Shown here piece by piece: positions 36,478-45,675 of a stretch of 64,000 bases of DNA. Below the pieces are notes generated by a model. That model saw only the letters and a list, made by a program, of their open reading frames with translations. It ran no database searches and was not told where the DNA came from. The stretch covers positions 1-64,000 of the forward strand of contig NZ_PRDM01000003.1 in the NCBI RefSeq assembly GCF_015182285.1. The letters run 5' to 3'. This DNA is from Flavobacterium hungaricum. GTDB lineage: Bacteria > Bacteroidota > Bacteroidia > Flavobacteriales > Flavobacteriaceae. Made by a program: the position numbers and the translations under genes. Position 1 is the stretch's first letter. Each line of letters begins with the position of its first letter.

Positions 36478-38100
36478 ATGAAAGAGATTGTAAAGATTAA
36501 TCTGGATAATGAGATGGACCTGATTCTGGCCCACAAGCGATCTATGAAAATAGCTGAAATGTGCGGCATGCCTTCGTCCTTGCAAACGAGATTTGCCACA
36601 GCTGTATCAGAAGTTGCGAGGTGCTCGATTGCCAATGGGCAAAACTCAGAATTAAGATTGGGGATCAATGTTGTAAAGAATACGAATAAAGAAATTGTTG
36701 CCATTCTTAATGACAGTGTTGATCTTAAAAAATGCAATCCTGAAGCTTTTAAATATGCTGCCAAGCTGTCTGGTACTATTGAATATGATGCCGGAGAAGA
36801 TTATTCGGTAACACAATTCAGTCTCAAAGTGCCTTCTCCAGGTCTTCTTTCAGAAGCAAAAATAAAAAGTCTGGCAGATTATTTTAAATACGAATCACCG
36901 CTTTCACCTTATGATGAAATCCGAAAGAAAAATATAGAACTTATTGCGCTTTCTGAAAAACTGGGAGAAAGCGAAAATCGATACAGACAGCTTGCCAATA
37001 CAATTCCGATTTTGATTTGCATCATCAATGAACGCAATCATGTATTACTGACCAACGAATCGCTGCAGGTAATCGTAAAATCTTCGTTTACTGTTTTTGA
37101 AAAAAAAGAACTCAGCCTTTTCATTCATCCCGAAGATGTCGATCACATATTAGAAAACTGGTCAAGAATCAAAAAGAATAAAACAGAGTATTCTGGCGAA
37201 ACCCGAATTAAAAAAGGAGATTCGTACAGATGGTTTTTGATATCTATAATTCCAAATAAGACTGAAGATGGAAATTTTACCAATTGGCTGGTCTATTTTG
37301 TCGATATCAACGATCAAAAAACGGTAGAAGAAACTTTAAAAAACAATTCTGAATTGAAACTAATTCAACGTGAATTAGAGCATGCAAATTCTAAATTGAC
37401 TTTTAAAAATAAAGAGCTGCAGCAATTTGCCTATATTGCCAGTCATGATTTGCAGGAACCGCTTCGCAAAATTAGGATTATGCTTTCGCGCGCAGGAGAA
37501 GACCTGAGCGAAGAACAGAAAAATCATTTTTATTTTGATAAAATTACCAGCGCGGCAGGAAGAATGTCAGACCTGATTTCAGACGTACTAAACTATTCGA
37601 GAGTAGATAATAATTTACAAACTTTTCTGCCTATAGATCTCAACGAAATTCTGCATGAAACGATCAACGATTTGAGTTTGATAATTGAAGAAAAAAATGC
37701 CGTAATCAACATCAGTCCGCTGCCAACAGTTTCGGGGCTTAATACGCAGCTCCGCCAATTATTTTTTAATCTGGTTAACAATGCATTAAAATTTAATTCG
37801 GAAGAACCAGTGATAACAATTGCTGCAGATGAAGAAAGCACAGAACCGATAGATGCTTATAAACCAGAAGGGAATTACCACCTTATTACTATTGCGGATA
37901 ACGGAATAGGAATGGACAGCAATTATTCTGATCGTATTTTCGATATGTTTCAGCGCCTTCATCAAAGAGACCAATATGGCGGAAACGGAATTGGTTTGGC
38001 TCTTTGTAAAAAAATTATCGAAAACCATAACGGCGTTCTCAATTTTACAAGCGAACTAGGAAAAGGCACTATTTTTTATATTTATCTTCCAAAATATTAG
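36478..38100 (+). CDS. Histidine kinase with degenerate RsbT-like N-terminus and PAS, copy 1
   Basis: A 540-aa soluble protein. Residues 1-120 resemble RsbT (AHKRSMKIAEMCG and TRFATAVSEVARCSIANG) but the Asn of the N box and the G1/G2 glycine motifs are missing, so ATP binding there is unlikely. A PAS domain follows (about 165-280), then a coiled coil (285-315). HisKA has H323 in ASHDLQEPLRK. The HATPase is intact (NLVNNALKF, DNGIGM, GNGIGLALCKKI). It ends the operon, 4 nt after the phosphatase. The RsbT-like part may bind the STAS core in place of RsbT, coupling the stressosome to phosphorelay output. That is inferred. Confidence 0.88.
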   Translation: MKEIVKINLDNEMDLILAHKRSMKIAEMCGMPSSLQTRFATAVSEVARCSIANGQNSELRLGINVVKNTNKEIVAILNDSVDLKKCNPEAFKYAAKLSGTIEYDAGEDYSVTQFSLKVPSPGLLSEAKIKSLADYFKYESPLSPYDEIRKKNIELIALSEKLGESENRYRQLANTIPILICIINERNHVLLTNESLQVIVKSSFTVFEKKELSLFIHPEDVDHILENWSRIKKNKTEYSGETRIKKGDSYRWFLISIIPNKTEDGNFTNWLVYFVDINDQKTVEETLKNNSELKLIQRELEHANSKLTFKNKELQQFAYIASHDLQEPLRKIRIMLSRAGEDLSEEQKNHFYFDKITSAAGRMSDLISDVLNYSRVDNNLQTFLPIDLNEILHETINDLSLIIEEKNAVINISPLPTVSGLNTQLRQLFFNLVNNALKFNSEEPVITIAADEESTEPIDAYKPEGNYHLITIADNGIGMDSNYSDRIFDMFQRLHQRDQYGGNGIGLALCKKIIENHNGVLNFTSELGKGTIFYIYLPKY

Positions 38101-38335
38101 AATTTAAACCACCAATACTTGTATTTGATTTTTACTTTTAGCACAGAATTTTACCGCTTTAAATTCTGATATTGGTACATCTGCCTGCATCTAAAATGGA
38201 TTTAAAAGTAATTGACTGGCTCATAAATGGATTTCAGGTCTCATACTGTTATTTTTGAGTTAATATCTCATTCAAGGTTTTTTCTTGACAGGTAAATCTA
38301 TATTTTTAAAATCTTAAAACGATATCTTTTAAAAC

Positions 38336-41300
38336 ATGACCAGGAAGTTCTTAAAGAAAACTGCAATTACCATTACAGGCTTATTTATTTTTTTAATAAT
38401 TATTTTGACCACTATTCCTTATGTGTTTAAGGATGAAATAAGAGATAAAATAGAAAGCATAGCTAATGAAAAACTGGACGCAAAAGTACGTTTTGATGAA
38501 ATCGGACTTTCCGTTTTCAAACATTTTCCGGCATTAACTGTTTATGCTAAAAATGTCAGTGTAATTAATAAAAAGATTCAATTTACTTCGGCAAATGTTG
38601 TGAAAGCAGAAAGAGTATCTGCTGGAATAAATTTTTATAGTTTATTAAAAGGTAAAATTGTTTTAGATGCTGTTTACCTGGATGAGGCCGATTTAAACCT
38701 TGAAATAGATTCTAAAGGAAATGCTAATTTTAATATTGTAAAACCCTCCAATTCTGCAGATACTGCCCAGACAGAATTTAATATTAAACGGGTTGTTATA
38801 AAACAAACCAACATATCGTATAATGACCGAAGTGCGCTTTTAAAATTTAAGGTTCAGGATCTTAACTACAAAGGGATTGGAGATTTAAGTGCACAATTGT
38901 TCGATCTTGATTCTAACGTAAAAATAAAGTCATTTGATTTTAGCTTAGCGGGTGTTGATTATGTGCGAAATAAACCAATCAACGCTGAAATTATCACCTA
39001 CATAGATGCTAAAGCGCTTAAATTTAAGTTTGAACGAAATGTGATTCGCATTAAAAATTTTCCATTCTCATTTAACGGGCATTTTGCTTTTATAAAAGGA
39101 GGCTACGATTTTGATTTACGAATGCAGTCTAAAAATTCTACCTTAGAAGAAATGCTTTCGCTTGTACCGCCCGCTTATGACCAGTGGCGTGAACAAATGA
39201 CAATTACGGGTAATATTGATTTTAGAATTTTTGCAAAAGGAAAATACATGCAGGATCAGTCAGAGAAACCAGTTGTTTCTGCTGATTTACAGATTAATAA
39301 CGGAGCCATTGCTTATAAAAGAATTAAAGATCCTGTAAAAGATATCACGATCTCGGCCAAAGCACAGGTTAGTGATTTAGATATTAATAAATTAAAATTT
39401 GATTTAGACAACCTGTCATTTAATCTCGATAAAAAGAAAACAACCGTTACTTTTCATTCAGAAGGTTTTAAAAAACTGAAAATTAAAACCGCTGTAAAAG
39501 CTGCTTTAGATTTGGCAAAATTAAAAGAAGCCTTAAACCTGAACGACAATGATATTCGCGGCGATATTGCTTTAGATTTAAAAGCCGATGGTATATTTTT
39601 AAGAGATTTAGGTTTTAGCCAGCGTCTAAATAAAGTGGATACCATAATTAAAAGTATTCCAAAGTTTCAGTTAAACGTCAGCTTAAAAAATGGATATATT
39701 AAAAATATAAAGAAAGAAGACGCCGTAAAAAACGTTAACCTTAATCTGAATCTAACAGCCAGAGATAGTATTATAAGCAACGTTTCGGGTAAAATAACCA
39801 ATTTGAATGCAGAGGCGCTGAGCAATTATGTCCGTGGACGCTTTGAACTTCATAAATTATATCCTTTTACGGTAGATACCGAATTAGAATCTAAAATCAA
39901 TTTGGCAGACGTACATAAAATTTATCCTTTAGACAGTTTAGAAGTAAAAGGAGATTTAAATTTAAAAGTAAGCCTGCATGGGATTTTAAGCCGTAAACAA
40001 AAAAAATATCCATCATCAAAAACAGTAGTAAAAATTAAGAACGGCTATTTAAAATCGCTCAAATTTCCAAACTTACCCATTGAAAATATAAATATAGCTG
40101 CTGCGGTAACCAGTATTAATGGCACTGGAGAAGACTTAAATGTAAAATTACAGCCGGCTGAATTTGTTTTAGCGGGATCGCCTTTTAAAGTCCAGGGCGA
40201 AGTGAGTAACCTTTACGATTTGGTTTATAATATTAAAACTCAGGGAACTTTAGACGTTGGAAAATTAACCCAGATATTCCCGGTCAAAGACATCAGCATT
40301 TCTGGAATTATCCAGACCAACCTTATTGCCAAAGGTTCTAAAAAAGATATCGATGCCAAAAATTACGAGAATATTAAAAACGGCGGAAAACTCGAAGCCA
40401 GAAATTTAGTAATTAAAAGCACCATGTTTCCAGAGCCGTTTCAGATTTCTAAAGGAACCTTTAAGTTTTTTAAAGATAAGATGCGTTTTGAGGATTTTAA
40501 CCTTACGTATGGAAAATCAGATGTTGTGCTGAATGGCTATATCCATAACATCTTACGATACCTTTTTAATCGAAAGTACCTGCGCCAATCCAATGAAAAA
40601 CTTAAAGCTGATATTGAGCTTTTAAGCAATCAGATTGATGCGAAAGAGTTTTTTGATATGGTTGCAAAATATACAGACCAGAAAGCCGAAGAAGAAGCAG
40701 CGCAGAAAACAGATTCTATTGCTACCAGTGCAATTGCTAAAAACAGCGGTGCTAAAAACAAAAATTACGTCATTAGAATTCCAAGTACTGCCGATTTAAA
40801 AATCGCTGCAAAAGTTAATAATCTTCAATTTGACACCTATAAGATTAAAGATTTTGTTGGAAGTCTGGTGGTTAATGATCGAAAAGTTCAAGTAACTGAA
40901 GCGGCTTTTAATATGGCCGGAACCAAAATAGAAATGACGGGAGACTATAAAGCACAGCATCGACGACTAGCGAAATACAATGCCAATTTTAAAGCCAGTA
41001 ATTTTGATATTCAGCGTGCTTATGCAGAGATTCCAATTTTTGCCGAACTGGTAAGTATGGCGAAAGATGCCTATGGTTTGGTTTCTGTTGATTATCAGCT
41101 GGGAGGAAGCATTGACCAAAATATGGATATAGATTTTAAGTCTATTGACGGAGAAGGAACGCTGACGTTGGAAGATATTAAATTTAAAAATTTTAAACTT
41201 TTAAATAATGTAGCCAAAAAAGCAAATGCTGCTGATTTAGAAAAAGCGTCATTCAATAAAATTGCCATTCATTCAGTCATCAAGAATAATGTAATGACTA

Positions 41301-41581
41301 TCACGCCTACAACAATGAAAATGGCAGGATTCAGAGGTAAGCTTGAAGGCCAGGTTACCATGGATGGTAAGTTAAATGTTGGTTTTCGTTTAGGCCTGCC
41401 TCCAATGGGACTCATTAATATTCCGATGAAAATTACCGGAACAGCCGATGATTTTGAAATTTCCACTGGTAAATTCAAAGAAGATAAAACTTTCGCTGAA
41501 GAAACAGAACTTAAAAATCTGCAGCCTGAGCGCAGGAGGCCAAGAGAAAAAGATAGCTTAAATCAAAGAGGTTTAAATTAG
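38336..41581 (+). CDS. AsmA-like envelope protein
   Basis: A 1081-aa protein with one N-terminal membrane helix (about 9-29, AITITGLFIFLIIILTTIPYVF) and a long beta-rich periplasmic body of repeating strands, as in AsmA/YhdP-type proteins of the bridge-like lipid transfer superfamily. The C-terminal part (about 960-1060, GLINIPMKITGTADDFEISTG) matches the AsmA C-terminal domain. The last 30 residues are charged (RRRPREKDSLNQRG). It probably moves or balances phospholipids between membranes. It is monocistronic; no terminator was seen after it. Confidence 0.87.
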   Translation: MTRKFLKKTAITITGLFIFLIIILTTIPYVFKDEIRDKIESIANEKLDAKVRFDEIGLSVFKHFPALTVYAKNVSVINKKIQFTSANVVKAERVSAGINFYSLLKGKIVLDAVYLDEADLNLEIDSKGNANFNIVKPSNSADTAQTEFNIKRVVIKQTNISYNDRSALLKFKVQDLNYKGIGDLSAQLFDLDSNVKIKSFDFSLAGVDYVRNKPINAEIITYIDAKALKFKFERNVIRIKNFPFSFNGHFAFIKGGYDFDLRMQSKNSTLEEMLSLVPPAYDQWREQMTITGNIDFRIFAKGKYMQDQSEKPVVSADLQINNGAIAYKRIKDPVKDITISAKAQVSDLDINKLKFDLDNLSFNLDKKKTTVTFHSEGFKKLKIKTAVKAALDLAKLKEALNLNDNDIRGDIALDLKADGIFLRDLGFSQRLNKVDTIIKSIPKFQLNVSLKNGYIKNIKKEDAVKNVNLNLNLTARDSIISNVSGKITNLNAEALSNYVRGRFELHKLYPFTVDTELESKINLADVHKIYPLDSLEVKGDLNLKVSLHGILSRKQKKYPSSKTVVKIKNGYLKSLKFPNLPIENINIAAAVTSINGTGEDLNVKLQPAEFVLAGSPFKVQGEVSNLYDLVYNIKTQGTLDVGKLTQIFPVKDISISGIIQTNLIAKGSKKDIDAKNYENIKNGGKLEARNLVIKSTMFPEPFQISKGTFKFFKDKMRFEDFNLTYGKSDVVLNGYIHNILRYLFNRKYLRQSNEKLKADIELLSNQIDAKEFFDMVAKYTDQKAEEEAAQKTDSIATSAIAKNSGAKNKNYVIRIPSTADLKIAAKVNNLQFDTYKIKDFVGSLVVNDRKVQVTEAAFNMAGTKIEMTGDYKAQHRRLAKYNANFKASNFDIQRAYAEIPIFAELVSMAKDAYGLVSVDYQLGGSIDQNMDIDFKSIDGEGTLTLEDIKFKNFKLLNNVAKKANAADLEKASFNKIAIHSVIKNNVMTITPTTMKMAGFRGKLEGQVTMDGKLNVGFRLGLPPMGLINIPMKITGTADDFEISTGKFKEDKTFAEETELKNLQPERRRPREKDSLNQRGLN

Positions 41582-41699
41582 TAAAAAGTTCAATAACATT
41601 TAGCCACAGTATTGTCAAGTGTTTTTGTCCCGCTTCATATTACAGGTTTATTATTTCTAATTGCGTCTACAGTGCGGACGCGATTCGAAATGTTTTTAG

Positions 41700-42053
41700 G
41701 ATCAAAGTGCAGAATACGGAAAACAAATTGTCCTTGCATTGTCGGTGCAGTTAGAGAATAAATACGGCAGAAATTTCGAGGAAAAAAATCTTCGCAGAAT
41801 GATGCAGTTTGCTGATCAGTTTACAGAAAAAGAAATTGTCGTGACACTGTCACGACAATTAAGCTGGTCCCATTTTTTAGCAATATTATCTATTAAAAAC
41901 ATCGAAGCTAAAATGTTTTATGCTAATCAGGTTATTGAGCAGGAAATTCTGGTAAGTAAAGCATCGGAAATGAAATTAAAACTTAATGATCAGGAAGAAT
42001 TTATTTTTCCAAATGGAAAATCATTAAAAACACTGCATTTCATAAAAAGATAA
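41700..42053 (+). pseudogene. Remnant of a YhcG/DUF1016 PDDEXK nuclease gene
   Basis: An open frame after a stop at 41697 reads AEYGKQIVLALSVQLENKYG, then EKNLRRMMQFADQF, then EIVVTLSRQLSWSHFLAIL. This is the DUF1016 N-terminal domain of YhcG-type PDDEXK nucleases. The real N-terminus is missing, the C-terminal nuclease half (about 200 aa) is absent, and the last 30 residues (KLKLNDQEEFIFPNGKSLKT) do not match the family. No good start codon is present; only TTG at 41739 is available. It is therefore a broken gene. A 27-bp perfect palindrome lies inside it. Confidence 0.8.
41834..41860. repeat. 27-bp perfect palindrome inside the DUF1016 remnant
   Basis: AATTGTCGTGACA (41834-41846), one C, then TGTCACGACAATT (41848-41860). 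It codes for EIVVTLSRQL in the remnant frame, so it may be a by-product of coding, but perfection over 13 bp arms is unusual. Confidence 0.8.
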
Positions 42054-42430
42054 GAATGACACAATTCTAATTCCATGTGGTGTAACAAATGGAAAATGTT
42101 TTATTCACAACAAATTCCATTATTAAATTTCTTCTCAAGTACCTGCAAACGATATCGATAAAATAAAGCTGCAAGACAATGGGTATGATGTTGCAGATTA
42201 TAATCTGCAACAATCTTTATTGAAAAAATTCATTTACTTCACTGGTTTTTTGAGGGAGCGTATAAATTAAAACAGCCGAAAACAAACAGTTTTAGTTACT
42301 CTGTTTTTTTTATTTTGAAGCAATCGGCCAGATCATAAATTATGTTTCAATTTATAATATGAAACTTATTGATTAAATCTCCGGTGTAATAAATTCGTAA
42401 ATTGGTCCTTCTAACCAATACAGGTATGCA
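42054..42430. other. Gene-free region with several inverted repeats
   Basis: A 377-nt stretch after the broken nuclease gene with no credible coding frame. It contains TTCCAT/ATGGAA near 42071, a 24-bp palindrome (42189-42212, listed separately), GTTTCA/TGAAAC near 42344-42365, and ATTGGT/ACCAAT at 42401-42419 just before the next gene. A weak hairpin with T-run lies at about 42284-42309. It looks like decayed accessory DNA. Confidence 0.5.
42189..42212. repeat. 24-bp perfect palindrome
   Basis: TGTTGCAGATTA (42189-42200) followed directly by TAATCTGCAACA (42201-42212), with no gap. The flanking bases do not pair. It could be a protein binding site, a cruciform or a relic of a mobile element. 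Confidence 0.75.
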
Positions 42431-42670
42431 ATGGCTCTTCCTCAGGAATTACTCAATATAAAATTTGCTGAATATATAGAGGATTTAAAGGCTTTATATT
42501 TTTATGATGAAAATTTTAAAGCAGTTTGTGATGAATATTGTGTCACTAAAAACAAGGCCGGCAAAGCATCAGAAAAACTACGTAGGGATTTGGCGGATCA
42601 GCTTGCATATGAAAATTTATCAAAGGAACTGGAAGAAGAAATTTTAATTTACTTAATTAGAAGGAGGTAA
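42431..42670 (+). CDS. Small hypothetical protein
   Basis: A 79-aa soluble, mostly helical protein (MALPQELLNIKFAEYIEDLK at the start, RRDLADQLAYENLSKELEEE later). I do not recognise the family. Charged residues alternate as in a helical bundle. It ends with RRR. The ATG follows an inverted repeat at 42401-42419 that might be an operator. It may belong to the accessory stretch with the broken nuclease. Confidence 0.5.
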   Translation: MALPQELLNIKFAEYIEDLKALYFYDENFKAVCDEYCVTKNKAGKASEKLRRDLADQLAYENLSKELEEEILIYLIRRR

Positions 42671-42740
42671 CTTAATTTCTGCTGTATTCCAGTTTTCAAA
42701 TTCTGTTAGGTGTCTTAGGTTTTTGTTTGAATTAAAAACT

Positions 42741-42768
42741 AAAAAAAGCCGCCTAGATCTAGGCAGCT
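42741..42768 (-). terminator. Terminator of the acidic/basic protein operon
   Basis: On the minus strand AGCTGCC and GGCGGCT flank the palindrome TAGATCTA and are followed by seven T residues. It lies just after the acidic protein gene (stop at 42791) and could act in both directions. Confidence 0.8.
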
Positions 42769-42790
42769 TCCTTTTGAAGATGAGTATCAA

Positions 42791-43069
42791 CTATTCTTTA
42801 TCATAAGTGTCTCTTTCCTCTTCAATATCATCATCGTCGTCGTTGTCATCGTCGTCTTCGAGATCGTTATCTTCATCTTGATTTTCATCATCATCGAATT
42901 GATCATCCCTTTCATTTAAAACCAGATCATTGCTATAGTCGGGTTCCGCATTTTTTGTTATAGAATGATCTGCTGGAGGTGAATCAATATCAGGATCTTC
43001 ATATTCTCTTCTGTCATTTTGTAAATACTGGTCTTCCTGACCAATATTTTCTCTTTCATCTGTACTCAT
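42791..43069 (-). CDS. Highly acidic, disordered protein
   Basis: A 92-aa protein of low complexity with long Asp/Glu runs in its second half (DDDDNDDDDDIEEE) and a few Tyr, Pro and Asn residues in the first half. No domain is known and it is probably disordered. It lies 5 nt after the Lys-rich small protein on the same strand, so the two form an operon of opposite charge. Low-complexity sequence makes function assignment unsafe. Confidence 0.65.
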   Translation of the reverse strand: MSTDERENIGQEDQYLQNDRREYEDPDIDSPPADHSITKNAEPDYSNDLVLNERDDQFDDDENQDEDNDLEDDDDNDDDDDIEEERDTYDKE

Positions 43070-43074
43070 AATAA

Positions 43075-43230
43075 TTATTTTTTATTGGTGCTGTTTCCTT
43101 TTTTTGTATCAGTAGCAGTTTTTGAGTCCTCTTTTGTATCTTTTTTAGAATCAGTTTTAGAGGCACTTTCTTTTGTATCAGTTTTTTTATCTGATGTCTT
43201 AGCGGTTTTTTTTCCGTTTGAATTTTTCAT
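43075..43230 (-). CDS. Lys-rich, disordered small protein (51 aa)
   Basis: It starts MKNSNGKKTAKTSDKK, then has repeats of the pattern KTDTKES and KKDTKEDSK, and ends GNSTNKK. I count about 16 Lys and 8 acidic residues, with many Thr, Ser and Asp and no hydrophobic core. The reading frame from 43230 to the stop at 43075 is clean and the ATG follows an AT-rich leader. It precedes the acidic gene by 5 nt. It resembles Lys-rich histone H1-like or DNA-associated small proteins in composition only. Confidence 0.6.
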   Translation of the reverse strand: MKNSNGKKTAKTSDKKTDTKESASKTDSKKDTKEDSKTATDTKKGNSTNKK

Positions 43231-43396
43231 ATCTATTTATATTTAAATTGTTTATTGAGGTAAATGTACAGTTGATATATGGTTTGAATTTATATATAAG
43301 ACTGCTTGTAATTATATAATTAACAGTAGGTTAGAGGCTTTGTACTTAAGGCATTAGATGCTTACTATTTTCTACAATATTATTTTATGCCTGTGT

Positions 43397-44536
43397 TTAT
43401 CTAAAAAATTCCATTAGGTGATGGATTCTATATTTCTTTTCTTTAAAACTAGTCTGGGCTTTGCTCAGGGCCTCAATATACTGCTGATTGGGAATACGGT
43501 TACAGTTTTCATCTAAATCAAAAATGCCGCAATTGGAATAGCTGGTTAAATCATCCCAGTCAGGACGGTCTGTAACGGGATAAATGCAGATTCCCTGCAG
43601 ATCTACACCATTTCTTCTTGCCAGTACGCATTGTGCCGTAATTTCTTCAAGCCACTCAGCACGCAGTTTTCCGAAATGTCCGGTTTCAGTAATCAGTATG
43701 GGTTTTTTGTAGCGTTTGTAAGCTTCCTGCAGCACCTGCGAAAACGGAACTCTTAAATTCTGGTAATCTGGCCATTCAAAAGATTCTCCATTGCCTTTCC
43801 ATTGACAATTCCAATAGTAGTTAAAACCGAGAATTTCCAGAAAATCCTCCGAACCTCCAAGTTCAGGACACATTCTTCCAGCGATAATATCCATGGCCTG
43901 AAACTGCGGTTCGTTTAACAGCTGTACATCATCCAGCAGGGTTTCTCCATGAATTTTTACAAGCGGTTCTACCAGAATAATGGTGCAGTCAGGATCCGTT
44001 TTTTTCAGCATTTTGATACCCGCAATTGCGGCTTTGCACAAATGGTATTTTATATCCCAGCCGCTGTTTATCGTAAAAGGTACCGTACCTCTTACATCTC
44101 CCGAATGCCAGGATAAAAAGCTGATTTCATTTATGGGAACCACAAATAATTTCTGTTTGGAGTTTTCTTTATGCAAAACCGCAAAAGCGCGGCACAGCTG
44201 TTCGAAACGGGAACAGAAAAGGGGATGAGTAGGAGACAAATCATCTGGATAACCGAAATGAATCAAATCCCAAATGAGCTGTATTCCGTGTTTTTCTGCT
44301 GCCCTGATGCGGGTCAGAACGGTAGAAAAATTGAAAAAATTAGAATTTGTATCGACGTCACTCCAGCAGATGCCTTCTCGTACTGTTTTTATACCAAGTG
44401 CGGCTAATGCTTCATAATCTTCATAACAGCGGGTGTCGTGCTGGGTTTCTTTTAACAGATTAACCCTTCTGCCCGAGCGGTTGATATGGTCGGCACATTC
44501 AAAGCCTCCCATAAAAAATGTATTAAAGATTTCCAT
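43397..44536 (-). CDS. TIM-barrel glycosidase (GH1-like)
   Basis: A 379-aa cytosolic protein (no signal peptide). It fits a clan GH-A barrel: acid/base E137 in VVPINEISF and nucleophile E284 in LITETGHFG. The sequence is distant from standard beta-glucosidases, and the N-terminal MGGFECADHINRSGRR motif is typical of small family members linked to glycan assembly loci. It overlaps the UDP-galactopyranose mutase by 1 nt and lies last in that operon, so it may trim or transfer galactofuranosyl residues. That role is inferred from position. Confidence 0.75.
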   Translation of the reverse strand: MEIFNTFFMGGFECADHINRSGRRVNLLKETQHDTRCYEDYEALAALGIKTVREGICWSDVDTNSNFFNFSTVLTRIRAAEKHGIQLIWDLIHFGYPDDLSPTHPLFCSRFEQLCRAFAVLHKENSKQKLFVVPINEISFLSWHSGDVRGTVPFTINSGWDIKYHLCKAAIAGIKMLKKTDPDCTIILVEPLVKIHGETLLDDVQLLNEPQFQAMDIIAGRMCPELGGSEDFLEILGFNYYWNCQWKGNGESFEWPDYQNLRVPFSQVLQEAYKRYKKPILITETGHFGKLRAEWLEEITAQCVLARRNGVDLQGICIYPVTDRPDWDDLTSYSNCGIFDLDENCNRIPNQQYIEALSKAQTSFKEKKYRIHHLMEFFR

Positions 44537-45675
44537 TATACGGCAGTTTTATAATGTGATGTGCTGTTTTTTTCAAGCGTATCAAAAAGATCGAGCGCAT
44601 TTTTAAAAGCCTGATCCATATTGAAGTATTTGTAATTGGCCAGTCTTCCGACAAAATAAATATCAATAAGTTTAGCAGCTTCACTTTGGTATCGGTCGTA
44701 AATTTTCTGATTTTTCGGATTTGGAACCGGATAGTACGGTTCTCCTTCGTCTACTGTAAATTCTTTTACAACAGTGGTTTTGTCTGAAATTTGATTTCCA
44801 AAATGCTTGTATTCAATAATTCGGGTAAAATCAACTTCTGTTCCTGGATAATTTACAACGGAGTTTTCCTGATAAAATTCGGTATCATACGATTCGCTTA
44901 CAAAATTGATAGAACGGTATTCCAGCTTTTCCTCCAGACTGTGTTTGAATTCAAAGAAACGATCGACAGGACCGGTATAAAAGAGTTTTTCATACTGGGC
45001 ATACTGCTCTTTTACCTCAAAATAATCGGTTTCTAAAAGTACTTCGATGTTTGGATTGTCTAATATTTTTTCAAACAACTGTGTATAACCTCCCTTGGGT
45101 AATGCCTGATAGGTATCTGAAAAATAGCGGTCATCGTAATTGGTTCTTACTGGAATCCGTTCTAAAACAGAAGCATCTAGTTCTGCGGGATATTTGTCCC
45201 ATTGTTTTTTGGTATAATGCTTAAACATTTTCTCGTACAAAACGGGACCCACGCGATTTAAAACTGCTTCTTCGCCGTTGGCTGGTTTTTCTAAAGGTGT
45301 ACGATTTTCTTCCAGCCAGGTTTTCATTTCATCTTCGGTCGTAATGTTGATGTTAAACAATTCATTGACAGTGGTAATGTTTACAGGAATAGGAACCGTT
45401 TTATCATCTACTCTTGCAATTACCTTGTGTTCCCACGAATACCAATCAGAAAACTGATTGACATATTTCCAGACTGCTGCTTCATTAGTATGAAATAAAT
45501 GTGCACCGTATTTGGAAACTAATATTTTATTTTCATCAATATAATCGTAGCAGTTGCCTGCAATATGATCTCGTTTTTCAATAATTAAAACTTTTTTTCC
45601 GATTGAGGCATAACGCTCTGCCAAGACAGCTCCCGAGATGCCTGCGCCTATAATTAAAATGTCTATATTTTTCAT
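44536..45675 (-). CDS. glf: UDP-galactopyranose mutase
   Basis: A 379-aa flavoenzyme that converts UDP-galactopyranose to UDP-galactofuranose. The FAD motif is IDILIIGAGISGAVLAERYA, followed by EKRDHIAGNCYDY; conserved active-site segments are SKYGAHLFHTN, KHYTKKQWDKYPAELDA and the late GRLANYKYFNMDQAF. The length equals bacterial Glf. It overlaps the glycosyltransferase by 4 nt and the glycosidase by 1 nt. It indicates galactofuranose in a surface glycan. Confidence 0.95.
   Translation of the reverse strand: MKNIDILIIGAGISGAVLAERYASIGKKVLIIEKRDHIAGNCYDYIDENKILVSKYGAHLFHTNEAAVWKYVNQFSDWYSWEHKVIARVDDKTVPIPVNITTVNELFNINITTEDEMKTWLEENRTPLEKPANGEEAVLNRVGPVLYEKMFKHYTKKQWDKYPAELDASVLERIPVRTNYDDRYFSDTYQALPKGGYTQLFEKILDNPNIEVLLETDYFEVKEQYAQYEKLFYTGPVDRFFEFKHSLEEKLEYRSINFVSESYDTEFYQENSVVNYPGTEVDFTRIIEYKHFGNQISDKTTVVKEFTVDEGEPYYPVPNPKNQKIYDRYQSEAAKLIDIYFVGRLANYKYFNMDQAFKNALDLFDTLEKNSTSHYKTAV

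Noticed and set aside
38144..38168. Hairpin CAGAATTT/AAATTCTG after the first stressosome operon
   Set aside because: No T-run follows, so it was not called a terminator.
42284..42309. Weak hairpin AACAG/CTGTT with T-run
   Set aside because: The stem is only about 5-6 bp with a long loop; not enough for a terminator call.
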